This document shows positions 1-12,063 of a DNA stretch of 64,000 bases, piece by piece. Below the pieces are notes generated by a model. It was not told the DNA's origin. It searched no databases and worked only from the letters and a program-made list of their open reading frames with translations. The stretch comes from Polytrichum commune (taxonomy: Eukaryota; Streptophyta; Polytrichopsida; Polytrichales; Polytrichaceae), in NCBI GenBank assembly GCA_950295325.1, contig OX485806.1, positions 45,443,169 to 45,507,168 on the forward strand. The letters are read 5' to 3'. The translations under genes were made by a program, and so were the position numbers. Position 1 is the stretch's first letter; each line of letters begins with the position of its first letter.

Positions 1-396
1 TAACCAATGCCCGACCTCAGTTTTGTGTGGAGGCTTCTTACCACTTAACGGTGAGGGGTTATTTAAATCTACCAACTAAGGATCACTTCCCGCGCTTCAT
101 CACAGGTAACGCTCCCATTCCGGAGGCAGGACGACATCATACATTAGGCAGTCATACCACACAAGGAAACACAAACATTCTACCTAATCTAGCAACCACA
201 GGTTGAGATCTCTCCCTGAAATTACCAACCGCATCGATCAGGGATCACTGTTGGCCTCACATCCTCGTAACTGCCTCCGGGATCGCCACCTTCCTCATTC
301 TCCGATGCAGAGTGGAATCTGCCTCGGCGGTTTGGCGCCACCAGAACTTGCAGAGCCTGTGAGGGAAGCGGCAGTCACTCCTTCCGAGCTTCCCAG
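1..396. other. Flank of the first solo LTR, unclassified
   Basis: No convincing gene. Joining the two flanks of the solo LTR at 402-2136 makes this stretch continuous with 2142-3288. That combined stretch ends at 3288 with an LTR-like terminus, so it may be an older LTR on the minus strand into which the solo LTR inserted. This is inference; only the right terminus is visible. Confidence 0.3.
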
Positions 397-401
397 TGAG
401 G
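397..401. repeat. Left target-site duplication TGAGG
   Basis: The five bases TGAGG lie directly left of the LTR and are repeated exactly at 2137-2141 on its right side. This is the 5-bp duplication expected from an LTR-retrotransposon integrase. Confidence 0.8.
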
Positions 402-2136
402 TGTGAGGCCAAACCCCCCACCCTTAAGCGTCCGTAGTCCGAGTAGTGGGTTTGGGCTCACATTCCTCCGCGGTATTGGATTTGGACTTGGATGAGTCCA
501 TAGTGCAATGTTCACCCTTCAAGTGGTCTTGGATTTAATTGGTGTCTCCATACCGTACATAAGCCTTTAAGTATTAAGAAATACTTATGTGACTTATGTC
601 AATCTCTCCCTCGCACCTTTGGTCTTTGCTTCCTTTGTCTTGCCATCGCGAGAGTGCTCCACATTCTCCATTAATTTGTGCACGTGGTTTATTTTTAAAG
701 AGAGGATGCAAGTGTTAAAAAAACACTATTCTCTATAGTCAATCTCAAATACATTTACTTGTGAAAGCCACACATAACACTAACTAGCATAATGTAACTA
801 ACTACTTGTCTATGAGCTAATTAGGTAGGCTATCTACTAAGCTCCTTCATGAACCCATCTCTTTACTTTCTAATTACATAAACCTAGCTCCTTCATAAAC
901 CCAGCTCCTTCATAAACCCACAACTTTGTAGTTGTAATCCCCAACTACCTCACTAATTATTCAAGCCCTTAACTAATCTTCCTACCTAATTTCCCTAATT
1001 CTACTAACAACCCCTTTCTAATCACACAATTCTTCTCTAATTCTAAAATTCTAAAATCCTAGAGAGGAGAGGGGGAGAGAGAATTTCCTAACTTCACTAA
1101 GACTAACTAATCCACACAAGTATATTTTTGCACTCATCACAACATCAAGTGCTCAACTCTTAAACATGGAACTTGCAACCACGTGTATTCAAAACATGAA
1201 CTTTAAGTACCACAAATTGGAATCATGAATTAACTTTAAAATCCTTCACGTCAACACTAATTCTACCAAGAGGTCAAGCCCTCTTCAAGGCTAACAAGCC
1301 TTGGCTCTCAAACTAAAAACTAAGCACACACATGTGCTCCAATATGGCTTCCCACACCCACACTTATAACTCGTGGGGTGCCTTGGAGCACAAAGGAAAG
1401 AGAGGATGAGTGAGGGAAGAATAAGGGATTATATAGTAAGCTTGAGGGGGTGAGCACCCTCAAGGCTCACGATAAGCCCTTGAGATTTCCTCCTACTTAG
1501 TAGGCGCCAATCCTATCTTCTAAGCCTTCCTCCCTCAAATGATCAACAAGGATCCTAATTCGAACATTTAACTAGCCTTGGCTTTCTACCTACCACACTT
1601 TACCAAACTTGGGATGCTTCAACCCAAACTTAGCCTCCTTCGCTTTCCGCCGCCATAACTTTCTCCCCTTACTTTCCCAAATCGTCGCTCACCACTTAAT
1701 TCAAACCACGATGCTTAACTCGTGATTTGATTGGTGCTTTGAGAATTTGCTTATCCTCCACCTTGCATTCTTCCTTGGGCCTTCCCCATTAAGTGGCCAT
1801 GATGAGGTGGTCCACTTGTGCGCTCCATGTGATCCTCCATTCATCCCAATTCGAATGCACTTGCCTCTTGAGTCACTTTGGTTGTCTCCATCCATTTGTA
1901 CTAGCCTACTCACTAACTACTCAATCCAAGTTCTCCTTACCTATCCTCATTCACTCAAATCCTTCCGAAGGTAAAAACACAATAACAACTCACATCCTAG
2001 CCTCTTACAACATGGTACTTCTAAGACTAACATTTCACTCTTTTTATATTTTTGTGAAGTAACATGCTACTTCAAAGTGCATCAACTAACGTTTCAAGGG
2101 TCTAAGACTAAATGTGGGCACCCTTTTGGGCTCACA
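402..2136 (-). mobile_element. Solo LTR, family 1 (TGTGAGCCC...), minus strand
   Basis: On the minus strand it starts TGTGAGCCC followed 9-10 bases later by GTGCCCAC, the same start as the LTRs at 10432 and 51113. The other end, at 402, matches the complement of their shared 3' end (a run of G, then TTTATGGCTGACA, here decayed). The length is 1735 bp, close to the 1628 and 1992 bp of the relatives. It has a perfect TGAGG target duplication and no internal domain, so it is a solo LTR left by LTR-LTR recombination. Short ORFs inside it are not supported as genes. Confidence 0.8.
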
Positions 2137-2141
2137 TGAGG
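2137..2141. repeat. Right target-site duplication TGAGG
   Basis: Exact copy of the five bases at 397-401, immediately after the LTR terminus CTCACA. Confidence 0.8.
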
Positions 2142-2680
2142 CGAGCTCATCAGTCTGGCCGTCAAAGATCTTTATCCTTCCATGCCGGCGTCACCCCTCC
2201 CCGAGCTGTCCTCGCTACCATATTCAACGTAGCAGACTCCTCCGACAGGCTGTTTACTCTGTGATCTCTCCTGTCCGGCATCCTTCTTCCGTCCTATTTC
2301 TTGGCTATGACCCGTCGGAGTTAAGACAACATTGTCGCAACCCCCACAAAGAGTCCTCTCCTCCGTGCCTCCTGCCGGAGCAAGGCTTCTCCTCTCCTCA
2401 CCTCGCCTTCTCTCTCACATGCATTTTTTGGCAGGGCTTCGCCCTCTTGCTCTTTCTCTCTCCTCCACCTTCTCTCCATACATGCATAATGAACTCTCTA
2501 CCTCCTACCTCCCGAGACCCCTCCAACCTCTACCTTTTTTCCCGGGTTGCCCGGCATCTTTCGGGCCGCCCGAGAGAAAAAACGGGTCAAGACCTTTTCT
2601 TTTGGTCTCTCCCCCTTCTAAACCCACTTTCCCTTTTCTTCCATTAACTTCTTCTCCCCCTAGCCTCATAGATAAATAAA
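2142..2680. other. Pyrimidine-rich segment, no recognised gene
   Basis: A C/T-rich stretch with two overlapping plus-strand reading frames of 115 and 177 codons. Their predicted proteins are low in complexity (Ser, Pro and Leu rich) and match no family I know. The openness of the frames is explained by base composition. It continues the DNA left of the solo LTR. Confidence 0.3.
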
Positions 2681-2685
2681 ACTCA

Positions 2686-2710
2686 TAGATAGATAGATAG
2701 ATAGATAGAT
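2686..2710. repeat. Microsatellite (TAGA)n
   Basis: About six uninterrupted copies of the tetranucleotide, followed by degenerate AT-rich sequence. Confidence 0.9.
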
Positions 2711-2799
2711 AATTAGATGAGATAAAAGTAACCCACCATAGTTGTTACCACGTAATCACGCTCGCGTTGTGGTATAAGTTGTGAGTCGTTACGGTTGTG

Positions 2800-3010
2800 G
2801 TCACCAAGTCATGTTTCCTCGGTTGGTTGAGGGAGGGAATTTGTACGACATTTTAAACGGTCCGGGTTCGACTCCCGTCGAGTTCGTGTGATCGTTTCAT
2901 GTGTTACACATGACTTGGCTAGTGATTTCTAGGCAGGAAATTAGTACCCAACCAACCGGCGCTTACCCATTCTCCTGAGCTATTCATGTAACTATCGTTT
3001 AATAAATGAC
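2800..3010 (+). mobile_element. tRNA-derived SINE-like element
   Basis: At 2818-2836 a box-A-like TCGGTTGGTTGAGGG occurs, and near 2870 a perfect box B, GGTTCGACTCC. The spacing resembles that of an internal RNA polymerase III promoter of a tRNA. No cloverleaf can be folded well from the rest, so a functional tRNA is unlikely. Plant SINEs have this tRNA-like head followed by an unrelated body. The 3' end is not sharp; I place it at about 3010 before an AT-rich segment. A single copy is seen here, so copy number must come from the rest of the genome. Confidence 0.5.
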
Positions 3011-3265
3011 AGTCATCATTGTGACTCCTCCTTTATTCTATTGGTTTTTCTTGGTATTCCTAAGTACGCTTTTACTAGGCTCTCCATTAAACGCTTATAT
3101 CTTCACCTTCCCTCTATCCTCTAGGGTTAATTTCACTTCTAGCTCCTGATTACCTCTTAGCTTAATTTTACCGAGATGTTCAACACCTAACCTTTCTCAT
3201 CACTTCATAATTCCATCAAGCGCGAAATCAACGTATTAGCCATGTTGTTGCGATTAAGGATTAAT

Positions 3266-3288
3266 GTGAGTACGATTTCGGGCTCACA
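3266..3288 (-). mobile_element. Terminus of an older family-1-like LTR
   Basis: Read on the minus strand this begins TGTGAGCCC and has a second GTACTCACA ten bases later. That is the same layout as the family 1 LTR start (TGTGAGCCC, spacer, GTGCCCACA). The tandem array begins directly after it. Confidence 0.45.
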
Positions 3289-5260
3289 GTACACTTATAA
3301 CAAGTATAGGTAGATATCAATAGCAACTATGATTGTAGGTAGTAGAGTTTGAATACCAGAAAATGTGTCTCGGGACTGAGACACTCAAAATAGGCCCTGG
3401 AATTTCAGAACTACCTATCCTTACACTTATATCAGAGTACACTTACATCAGATTACACTTATAGCCCCAGAAGTCAGAGTGAGGTGGTAGAGTTTGATAG
3501 TGTCAAATAGTGTCTCGGGACCGAGACACTAGAAATCAACTCTAAAATTCAATTTCAAACCTACCTATCCTTACAGTTACATCAGAGTACACACATATCA
3601 GATTACACTTATAACCCATAAACTCAAAGTGAGGTGGAAGAGTTTGATAGTCTCAAATAGTGTCTCGGGACCGAGACACTAGAAATCAACTCTTAAATTC
3701 AATTTTAGAACTACCTACCCTTACACTTATATCAGAGTACACTTACATCAGATTACATTTATAGCCCCTAAAGCCATAGTGATGTGGTAGAGTTTGGTAG
3801 TCTCAAATAGTGTCTCGGGACCGAGACACTAGAAATCAACTCTAAAATTCAATTTCAAACCTACCTATCCTTACACTTACATCAGATTACACTTATAGCC
3901 CCTAAAGCCATAGTGATGTGGTAGAGTGTGATAGTGTCAAATAGTGTATTGGGACCGAGACACTAGAAATCAACTCTAAAATTCAATTTCAAGCCTACCT
4001 ATCCTTACAGTTATATCACAGTACACACATATAAGATTACACTTATAACCCATAAACTCAAAGTGAGGTGGTAGAGTTTGATAGTCTCAAATAGTGTCTC
4101 GGGACCGAGACTATAAAAATCGGCAGTAATATTCAACTTCATAACTACCTTTCGTTACACTTTTATTGATTACACATATCATAGTACACTTAGAGCACAC
4201 ATATCTAATAGAAACAGACCCGAGAAAGTCATATTCATACCTAGTAACCACTGTCAACTCACAGTAGAGGTGGTAGAGTTTGATATCAGATTGACCATAC
4301 AAACACACAAATCTAACCTCATATCATATTACCCTTATATCAATCCTATCTAACGTTATATCATATTACCGTTATAACTCACAAATCTAGCCTCATTTCG
4401 GTTTACCCTTATATCAAACATATCTATAGTCATTTCTAACCTTATATAATACACAAATCTAACCTCTTATCAGGTTACACTTGTTACCCACATATCTAAC
4501 CACAGATCAAAGTACCTTTATGACACACATATTCAACCTCATATCAGATTGACCTTATAACAAGCGAATATAACCTCACATCAGATTATACTTATAACAC
4601 ACATATCTAACCTCATATCACACACATATCTAACCCGATATCAGATAACAGATATAGCCCAGATATCTAATCTCACATCAGATTAAAGTGATATCACCCA
4701 TATTCAACCCCAATTCAGATAGACCTTACAACACAGATATCTAACCTTAGATAAGATTGCACTTCTAACAAACATTTCTAACATCATATCAGAGTACACT
4801 TATAACAAGCATATCTAGATATCAATATCTACTATGATTGTAGGTAGTAGAGTTTGAATACCAGAAAATGTGTCTCGGGACCGAGACACTCAAACTCGGC
4901 CCTGGAAAATCAGAATTTTCTAAGCTTAAATCAGATTACCCTTATACCCACAATTGCAAACTAACCTCATATCAGATTGCACTTGTAACCCACATATCTA
5001 ACCTTACATCAGTTTGACCTTAATACTAGCATATCTAGACCTCACATCAGATTTCACTTTGAACACAGATATGAAGTCTCATATCATAGTACCCTTATAC
5101 CCAGTATATCTAGATTTCAATATCAAATATCATTGCAGGGTTTACAGTTTGAATACCAGAAAATGTGTCTCGGGACCGAGAGACTCAAATTCGGCCATGG
5201 AAAATCAGAAATTTCTAAGCTTATTTGAATCTCGGCCCTAACTGAGCTTATATCAGGTTA
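3289..5260. repeat. Tandem array with embedded 20-bp palindromes
   Basis: From about 3289 to 4300 units of roughly 150 bp recur. Each holds a GTGGTAGAGTTTGATAG core, the palindrome, and repeated ATCAGATTACACTTATA phrases. From 4300 to 5000 only short degenerate copies of the ATCAGATTACACTTATAAC phrase remain, about every 35-50 bp. Two more full palindrome units follow at 4800-4900 and 5100-5190. The array stops about 650 bp before the transposase start codon at 5848. Short ORFs within it are chance. Confidence 0.85.
3365..5184. promoter_or_regulatory. Eight copies of palindrome GTGTCTCGG-GA-CCGAGACAC
   Basis: The copies lie at 3365, 3510, 3660, 3810, 3944, 4094, 4870 and 5165. Five of them (3510, 3660, 3810, 4870, and 3365 with one change) keep both 9-bp arms nearly or fully intact. 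The copy at 3944 is mutated in the left arm and those at 4094 and 5165 in the right arm. Two-fold symmetric sites repeated upstream of a transposase gene are plausible binding sites for a dimeric DNA-binding protein. That role is inference. Confidence 0.6.
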
Positions 5261-5847
5261 CCCGAACTAATCTTATATCAAACTACCCTAACTAACCTTA
5301 TATCAAATTTAACTTACTTAGCTTACATCAAATTACCCTAATACCCAACATAGCTAACTAACCCTGTGCTCATTAGCTATGAATTTGGCCTTATACAGTG
5401 TTAGCATTGGAAAGACCCCTTACCCTAAACCCTACTATCATGCTCTCCACATTATTCGTGGCGGCCGTCATTCTTATGGCCTTATTTGCTAATATATATT
5501 ATAACCAACAATGTTTAGAATGTATGTCTGTTCTTGGTTTCTACTATTTGAAAACAGGTAAACATAACAACTTGTGAGTGTATATGATACGCCCACCTCT
5601 TTTGCTCTATTTATATTGGAATATTATGTTTGAAATAGATATCGGTTTGTTACCTATCTCGGACTTGCATCCAAAAATGGTTTTTCAGCCGTCTTTCAGC
5701 TTATTCTCCATGACTCTCTATTATCTTCTAAAATTCCGCTTGCTGGTACATAAATTACCAGTTTGCACTGTAATTTGTTCCCTTTTATATATTCATGCCA
5801 TTTCAATGTTCACAGTACGTGTTTTGTTCAGAGTTCTGTGGTATACT

Positions 5848-8800
5848 ATGGCCCTGCTTCGTGCTGAACCTCATTCTGTTCCGGTCCTCTTTCCATTAGG
5901 TAAAGACGGTCATGCTATAGTCACTTGTGCAACATTGAGTTTGAGGTTTCAATATCGTGAGGTCACTATCTTTGTCGAAGAAGAAGTTTTTGATGATCAT
6001 ACCGGTCTAGTTTCACATGCAGTTCGTCAGACTAGAGTAGATAATGACGTCGGTACGTTCTGGTTGCTGAAGCCTGGAAAAAATTGTGTATATGGAGTCT
6101 CCGAGTCTATGCTTGAGTGTTCCACTGAACTTCTAACACCTAAGGAGTCTTCCACTGTTAGCATTGAGAGACCGGTGTTGTCTAAGGTCAAAATTGAGCC
6201 CGGTCTAAATACAATTTATGAGTTGAATGATGATTCCGACGGCGATGTTGAATTCTTAAAATCAGCGCGCAGAGTCCAAGCTTCGTTGTCTCCACAAGTA
6301 GTTCGCAAGGAAACAACTCCTCCTGTTAGTCCGTCTCTTAATCCTGGTGAGGCCAAGGTTGTGGCAAGTCTTCTTCTCAGTATCATTCATTCATTGATGC
6401 GCCTTGGAGCTCGTAAGCGGTCCAAAAGTGTGTTATCTCGAATTTACTTTGATGCGATCAGACTCCAGCAGGTTGATTACCTTCCCCCTCGTTACGATGG
6501 GGACGTTATCTTCGAATTTCCACCTTTAGGTGACCATGGCCAGAATACAAAGGCCAAGCTGCTTCGTGGAATGGATAGAAGGTACGATGGCCATGCTTGG
6601 ACTCGCACAATTACATCCAATATTCAGAATGATCTGAAGCTTTTGTTTCGTGCATCTTCTTGTTTGGGCCACCTCCGTTACAACAATCCTGCCTGTGAGT
6701 ATCTTCAGCGAGACCATAGGACTTCCAAAGTGAATGAAACAGAGTGGGAAGGATTATCTGAGAAATTGTTTGAAGTGGGGTCCAAGCCTCCAACTGGTTC
6801 GACCGTTGTTTGCAAATCATGTAACGTCCCTCCCCCTTGTGTTGTTGTCTGCACTTCCAAGATCTACTATGTTACCGCGACACCTCACATGACGAGGGCT
6901 TGTGTGCACTTGGGATCTCACGACCATTCCGTCAAGTCAGGTGATCATCGGGACTTCATCGATTTGACAAACACCTTGATTGGGGATCAAGTCAAACGCA
7001 CCCCATCAGCCACTCGCTCCGCTATTGTGCTTGAAACTGCAAAGGAAGTACTGGGCCCACTCCTCCTTGTTAAAGAAGGTGACCCACAAAAGATCTTGGA
7101 GTTGGACAAGCTGCAAGTTATTTTTGATCGGTGTAAGCACCTCACCTCGCCCAACATTCGTAACGCAGTCACCACGTTCAGGACTATGCGTCGTTTTGGA
7201 GTCATGGACAGTATTACCAAGTTACGCGGTGCTAGCAATTGGAGGTTCGTGCAGCAAAATAGGTTTCCAGGGCAAGGAGCGGACATGGACAAGGTCTTTG
7301 TCTTCAAGATGTCTGAAGTTGGACCGGGCAGCGGAGTCGACCTGGTCAAACGAATGCAACCCGGTGGTGACTTGGAGAACTCCTGGATAATGTTTGACCA
7401 TGTCAAACGGGTTAGGTCGTGGACAACAATGGCTTGCCATGTGTACGATTCCACATATTGCCGTGTCATGACCATCGCAGTATGCGACATGCAATCTGAA
7501 GATGTTGCAGCCCAGTCAGTCGTATGGAAGAACCTGAACGCTCTCATGGCTCAACATGGAGTGGACAAAGTCAATTTTAAAGGTTTCATGGCCGACAGTG
7601 CCCAAGCCAACTGGAATGCTGTTCGAATCATAGACGGAAGTGGAGATGCGTCTGAGAAGATGGTGGATAGAGAGAGGACTTGTCTTTTCCATTGGACGCA
7701 GTCCTTGAAGAAACATACCAAGGCCGATATCCGTGAAGACCTGCAACATCAGCATCGAATACTATGCCAGCAATACAAGAATGCGAAATTGATGGCGGAG
7801 GCCGAGACAAAGTATTTGGCAATTCGGGCATGGTGGATGTCATCCGGGGCAGCAACTGAACAAGGTCTACCTCGACTCGAGCTCTGGCTGGCCTTCTGGC
7901 ATTTCCATTACCGCCAATGGGGTGGATTTATGGAGTTGGTAAGTCTATATTTCCCTCTATATTTCCTGTATAGTTCCCACTTTATGGTTCAACTACATTG
8001 ATTCCGCCATTATTCTAATTCGGACTGTATGGGCATTGCAGGATCTAAGTGAAGCTGAACTAGCAGAAATGCCATCCTGTAACCTTGCTGAATCTATCCA
8101 CAATAAGTGGAAGCAGCAAACTGGCGATCGGGGCAGCAACCTTTATGTGGCAACAATCGATGACTTCGTGCGTGCTTTCATGCAGTGCTCAGCATATTCC
8201 CAATTCCTAAAGGGAGAGAACCCTGGAACTGGACCGTCGAAAGAGGAATTGAAGCTGAGGCGTGCTCAAAGGTCAGCCGCAAAAACAGGAAACTCGAAAC
8301 CGCTGCATGAGGCCATCTTGAAGATGTCTGGCAGTGACGAGTGGTGCACCAGGACTCCCCACCTCGAAGGGGAAGAGGTATTTGTTTCTCTAAAGCGTAA
8401 ACCGGATACTGTTTTCGGTGACAAACGTGAATCTCACAGGCCAGACAAGATCAGTATATCCCGACCACGCGTCGAAACCAGATCTGCCCGACTGAACGAT
8501 TCTCCACCTCCTGTGACAACTCCACATTCTCCCACAACTGCAGATGAAGACCAACCGCAATTTCCAACACACGACGCTCCGCAGCGAGTGGATCGGCACC
8601 ACGTCACCGCGATTGAGGAGACATTATGCAACCCTGCCCAGTGGCACATCGCACGGCTGCCTAAGATATCTGCAAAGGCTTGCTTTGTTCTACAAGCAAT
8701 CACCAAGAAGAAGTGCGTCGCTCGGATTGTACAAGACGGGAAGAGCACCGCTGCACCTACCTACTCAGGCGTCATGGATAACTATCGGAAGAAGAGATTG

Positions 8801-9490
8801 GATCCTCAAGACTTCTTTTTCTGCAATGACGACATTGAGAGATGCGTTAAGGGTACAAAAAGGAGGTGGGTGGTCTCAGTCCCGAACGTTCCGGAGGTAT
8901 GGCCGGTTAAGTTGGGGACCAACTTAACCCGCAAAGAGATCTTCTCTTTAGAAAACGCAGGATTTAGATTGCCCCAACGGAAGGAGATGACACCTTCCAG
9001 AATTTTTCAGGACCCCCCGTTACCTTTGGACTTAGCAAGCTACACGACTCCTGCATATCCGGATGAGTTTCCCACCCGGCGTTCAAGGAAGTTGATTAGG
9101 CGCAACAAAAAGGCCCCGTCAACAAAACACACCAAGAATTGTGCCTCAGCCCTATCACTGAAAGCCAAAATGCACAAATTGTGCATGCTTCCAGCCCCTG
9201 CCTTAGGATGCATCGTCCCCTTGGATTCCGGCACGCCCCCAAAGGTTCAGCAATACTACTTGACGATTTCGCAACTGCCAGCATGCACTTGTCCTTACTT
9301 CAAGGACATGGCGACTAAAGCAATTGGAAAGAGGGGTCAATGGGCCAACTGTAAGCATTTGTACTATTTGTTTACTGTAGTCTGTGGTTTGGACTCAGAA
9401 TCAGACACGTTCATTCATGCAGCTAGTTTTAGCTTCAACAAAGTGAAGCGAGTTTTGGAGGGTGGTTTGCTGAAGTACCTTGACTCTTAG
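5848..9490 (+). CDS. Mutator-like (MULE) transposase with SWIM zinc finger, intact
   Basis: Two exons, 5848-7938 and 8042-9490, joined across a 103-bp phase-0 intron (7939-8041, gtaagt...ttgcag), give about 1179 aa without stops. The frame is open from 5578, but the extra N-terminal 90 residues look like hydrophobic read-through of AT-rich DNA, so I start at ATG 5848. Cys-rich patches at residues 270-290 and 322-338 may bind zinc and DNA. The DDE catalytic triad is read as D517 (FDH), D583 (MADSAQA) and E714 (AESIHN), with the CLFHW motif typical of MULEs between. A Ser/Pro/Thr-rich linker lies near 850. The C-terminus has CTC...CKH, a CxCx19CxH SWIM finger (1112-1136). The family cuts and pastes DNA. 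The gene is intact among decayed neighbours, so it is either recent or under selection. No terminal inverted repeats were found by eye. Confidence 0.85.
7939..8041 (+). other. Spliceosomal intron in the MULE transposase
   Basis: The donor is GTAAGT after TTG (Leu697) and the acceptor is TTGCAG before GAT (Asp698). Removing it keeps the frame and joins the region before the catalytic glutamate to the rest. The second MULE in this window has an intron of similar length (108 bp) at a different position in the catalytic domain. Confidence 0.85.
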
Positions 9491-9926
9491 AGTTTTCTGT
9501 TTCTTTAAAGTAACATATGTATGCAAGATTTGTTATAATCATGATGTAGTGAGACTAAAAGGGCCACTACAAGACATTTGACACACCACATGTATTTCGT
9601 TGTTCCAAAGTTGCGTGACCTGTTTAGAGTACCACTAATTCTCATTATACTGAAACAGTACGTGTTTGACTTGAGACAAACCCATATTTATTACTGATAT
9701 TAGTTCCAAATGTTCAATTTAACACCCTAAACCATATTTTTCACTGATACAATAACATTTTTTCCTATATCATAGCCCTTAATTGTCCACGGTCATAGGT
9801 CACACTGTTCACTAAGTTTATAAAAATAAATTACTAAAAATAAATTAAGTCCAAAAATACCATAAATTTACTGCTTAAAATAAAATTTTAATCAAAATAT
9901 CTCGGAAGTTACCGCTCGCAAAATAG
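9491..9926. other. AT-rich 3' flank of the transposase
   Basis: No gene. It contains several AATAAA-like strings that could act as polyadenylation signals. I found no copy here of the palindrome present upstream and no obvious inverted repeat matching the left side. Confidence 0.4.
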
Positions 9927-10431
9927 CTTCGTCCGTGTCACACCAAATACATCTCCAAGGTCCCCATGCGTCTTTTTCGTCATCCCAACGAGAAGGACTA
10001 TGAAGGCGAGCTTGACACTCTCATAAACCGCAAGGTTGTCTACACCCGCCCCGGCTTGCGAGACTTCCTTTGCAAGGTGCTCGACTTTGCTCATGTCGTT
10101 GTGTGGAGCTCCATGGTCATGAAAAACACAGAGCCCATTGCCAACTTCCTATTTCGTGATCTCCCGAGCCCTTGCCTCGTCGTTGGCCAAAAGGCATGCG
10201 ATGAGCTCCTCGACGACAAAGGATTGTCGGTGCCCAAGTTTGGTGGTTGAGGTGGAGGACAATAGTATCTCAAAGTCCTCAGGTCTAGACTGTGGCGAGG
10301 CATCCCCTCGCGGAGGAGGTACTCCTCGGGTGCTAGCCAATTCCTAAGAACACCCTCCTAATCGAGGACAACCCCACCAAGAGCGTTTTGAACCCCGCAA
10401 GCAATGTCATATTCCCCAATCCGTGGATTGC

Positions 10432-12059
10432 TGTGAGCCCAATTTTGTGCCCACAATTCAATTTAAACTTTAAAAATACCAAAACATTAGACTTAGCAAT
10501 TGGTGAGTTAGTTGGGAGTTAGATTGGATTGGAGTGCAGAATTTAGACCTTAATTGAGTGAAGATGTTAGACCTTGGTTATTAAGTGAGAAAACTACAAA
10601 ATGAATTAATTAGTTGATTAAAGTTAGTTAATGCCAAGCTCAAGTGGCTTGAGGTTGGCGGTGTTAGCCGTTTAGGCTTAATTCCTTGTTTGTTTTAGGA
10701 GGGGGGGGCCTTCACATTGTGGATTAGGAGCACGATTCTCGGATCCGGGATGAGAATCCTTGGTGTACTCGGAGGAGGCCTCTCTTCTGGTTCTCTCTCA
10801 ACGGAAGGAAGACGGGGGCAAGGGGACGATAGAATGCGAGGAGGCAGGTGTGTTGTTTCGGTTGAGAAATGATTTTTTTTTCTGTCGTCAACACAAGTGG
10901 GCAAGCACAAAGGCATGGGCAGCTTAGAGCTGAAGGGCGCTGAGTTCAAATTTGGATTCGGAGGTCACTTGCGGAATGCAGCAAAGCAGAGGAGTTGCTC
11001 CCATTGGTGAACCAACTGCGGCCGAATACTTGTCGTGGCTACATTCTAACTTCAACGGCAATCTCTTTGAAGTCTGTGGGTGGGTGGTGAAAATTTCTTA
11101 GATGTTGTGCAGTTGCTGCTACCGACCAATACATTTCTTTTTATTCGGTCCAGAGGCACTACCAGATTCGGCGACGCCCCAGGTGAGAGTGCAATGTATG
11201 GGCATCCACTGCGATTAGGCTGATCTTGTGAAAAATATGAGAACTCCGGAATTCAACCTAGAATGCTGCAGAGAACTGTGATGGCTGGAATTCCTCCGAA
11301 GGGTGGAGAGGGGCTGTCGAGGACGAGGCCTCGGCTGCCATGTGGCAAATGCATGACTGGGCTCTAAAGCTGAAGACTAGGGCTAACAGGAGGGCATAGT
11401 TGATCTCATCGTTGGCATGCACCTCCCTCTTTGGGTGAGGATGTGTGCCGTTGTGAAGGCTCACAAAGGATATTCGATTTCTGGTCAGCCAGATTGCCAA
11501 GGAGCGGCCAGAGGTGGAGTTAAGGTTAGGGTGCCAGCTGAGCTAGGGAGTGAACGCTCACCCTTGCGGGTTGCTTGGTGGCGGGTGCAGCCAGAGGCAT
11601 TATGCAACTCGGATGGTAAGGGGGGGTGAGAACTCAGTGGGTTATGGGTGTTTGGTATTTTGGGGAATCCGAGCATGGGTTAATAGTGTTGGGCATTTTA
11701 GTGGTAGGGGTGCTAGGTGAAGCAAGTATATAGGGGTAGTAAGAATGTTGTTTAGATGTTAGGAAGGCAATCAAAGGCATTTGTTAATGCCATTGTATGG
11801 CTACTTCTTTTTATGGATAAGTGCGGTTGCACATTTAATTCACTTACAAGTGCATCGAGGAAATGGTTGAGAAGGGGGAATGAATCTAAGACATGTAAGT
11901 TGCACTTCCCCACCCGGACACTGAAACATTAAGCGTGGAGGTTAAGGCTTGCACATTGGGAGTGTAGTCACAAGGGCTAAGGGAGGTCATACAAGTACAT
12001 GTGAGCCATAGGCTCTCACCCGGATTACGACGCATAAAGGTGGGGGTTTATGGCTGACA
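10432..12059 (+). mobile_element. LTR of family 1, inserted in the phosphatase pseudogene
   Basis: It starts TGTGAGCCC with GTGCCCACA 10 bases later and ends GGGGGTTTATGGCTGACA. The same ends occur at 51113/53104 and, inverted, at 2136/402. It is followed two to four bases later by a primer-binding site, so it is the 5' LTR of an element on the plus strand. ORFs inside are weak and unrelated to any family I know. The middle is GC-richer than its surroundings, like the relative at 51113. Confidence 0.8.
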
Positions 12060-12063
12060 TAAA

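Noticed and set aside
2114-2679. 177- and 115-codon ORFs
   Set aside because: Low-complexity translations of a pyrimidine-rich stretch; no conserved domain.
3289-5260. CRISPR array
   Set aside because: Repeats are 150-bp units with drifting text, not short identical repeats with unique spacers, and the context is a plant genome.
5578-5847. Upstream extension of the transposase frame as its N-terminus
   Set aside because: The extra 90 residues are hydrophobic, AT-driven and unlike the rest of the protein. The ATG at 5848 begins the protein-like composition.
6526-8748. Minus-strand ORFs of 63-186 codons inside the transposase gene
   Set aside because: They are antisense shadows of the coding sequence with no motif.
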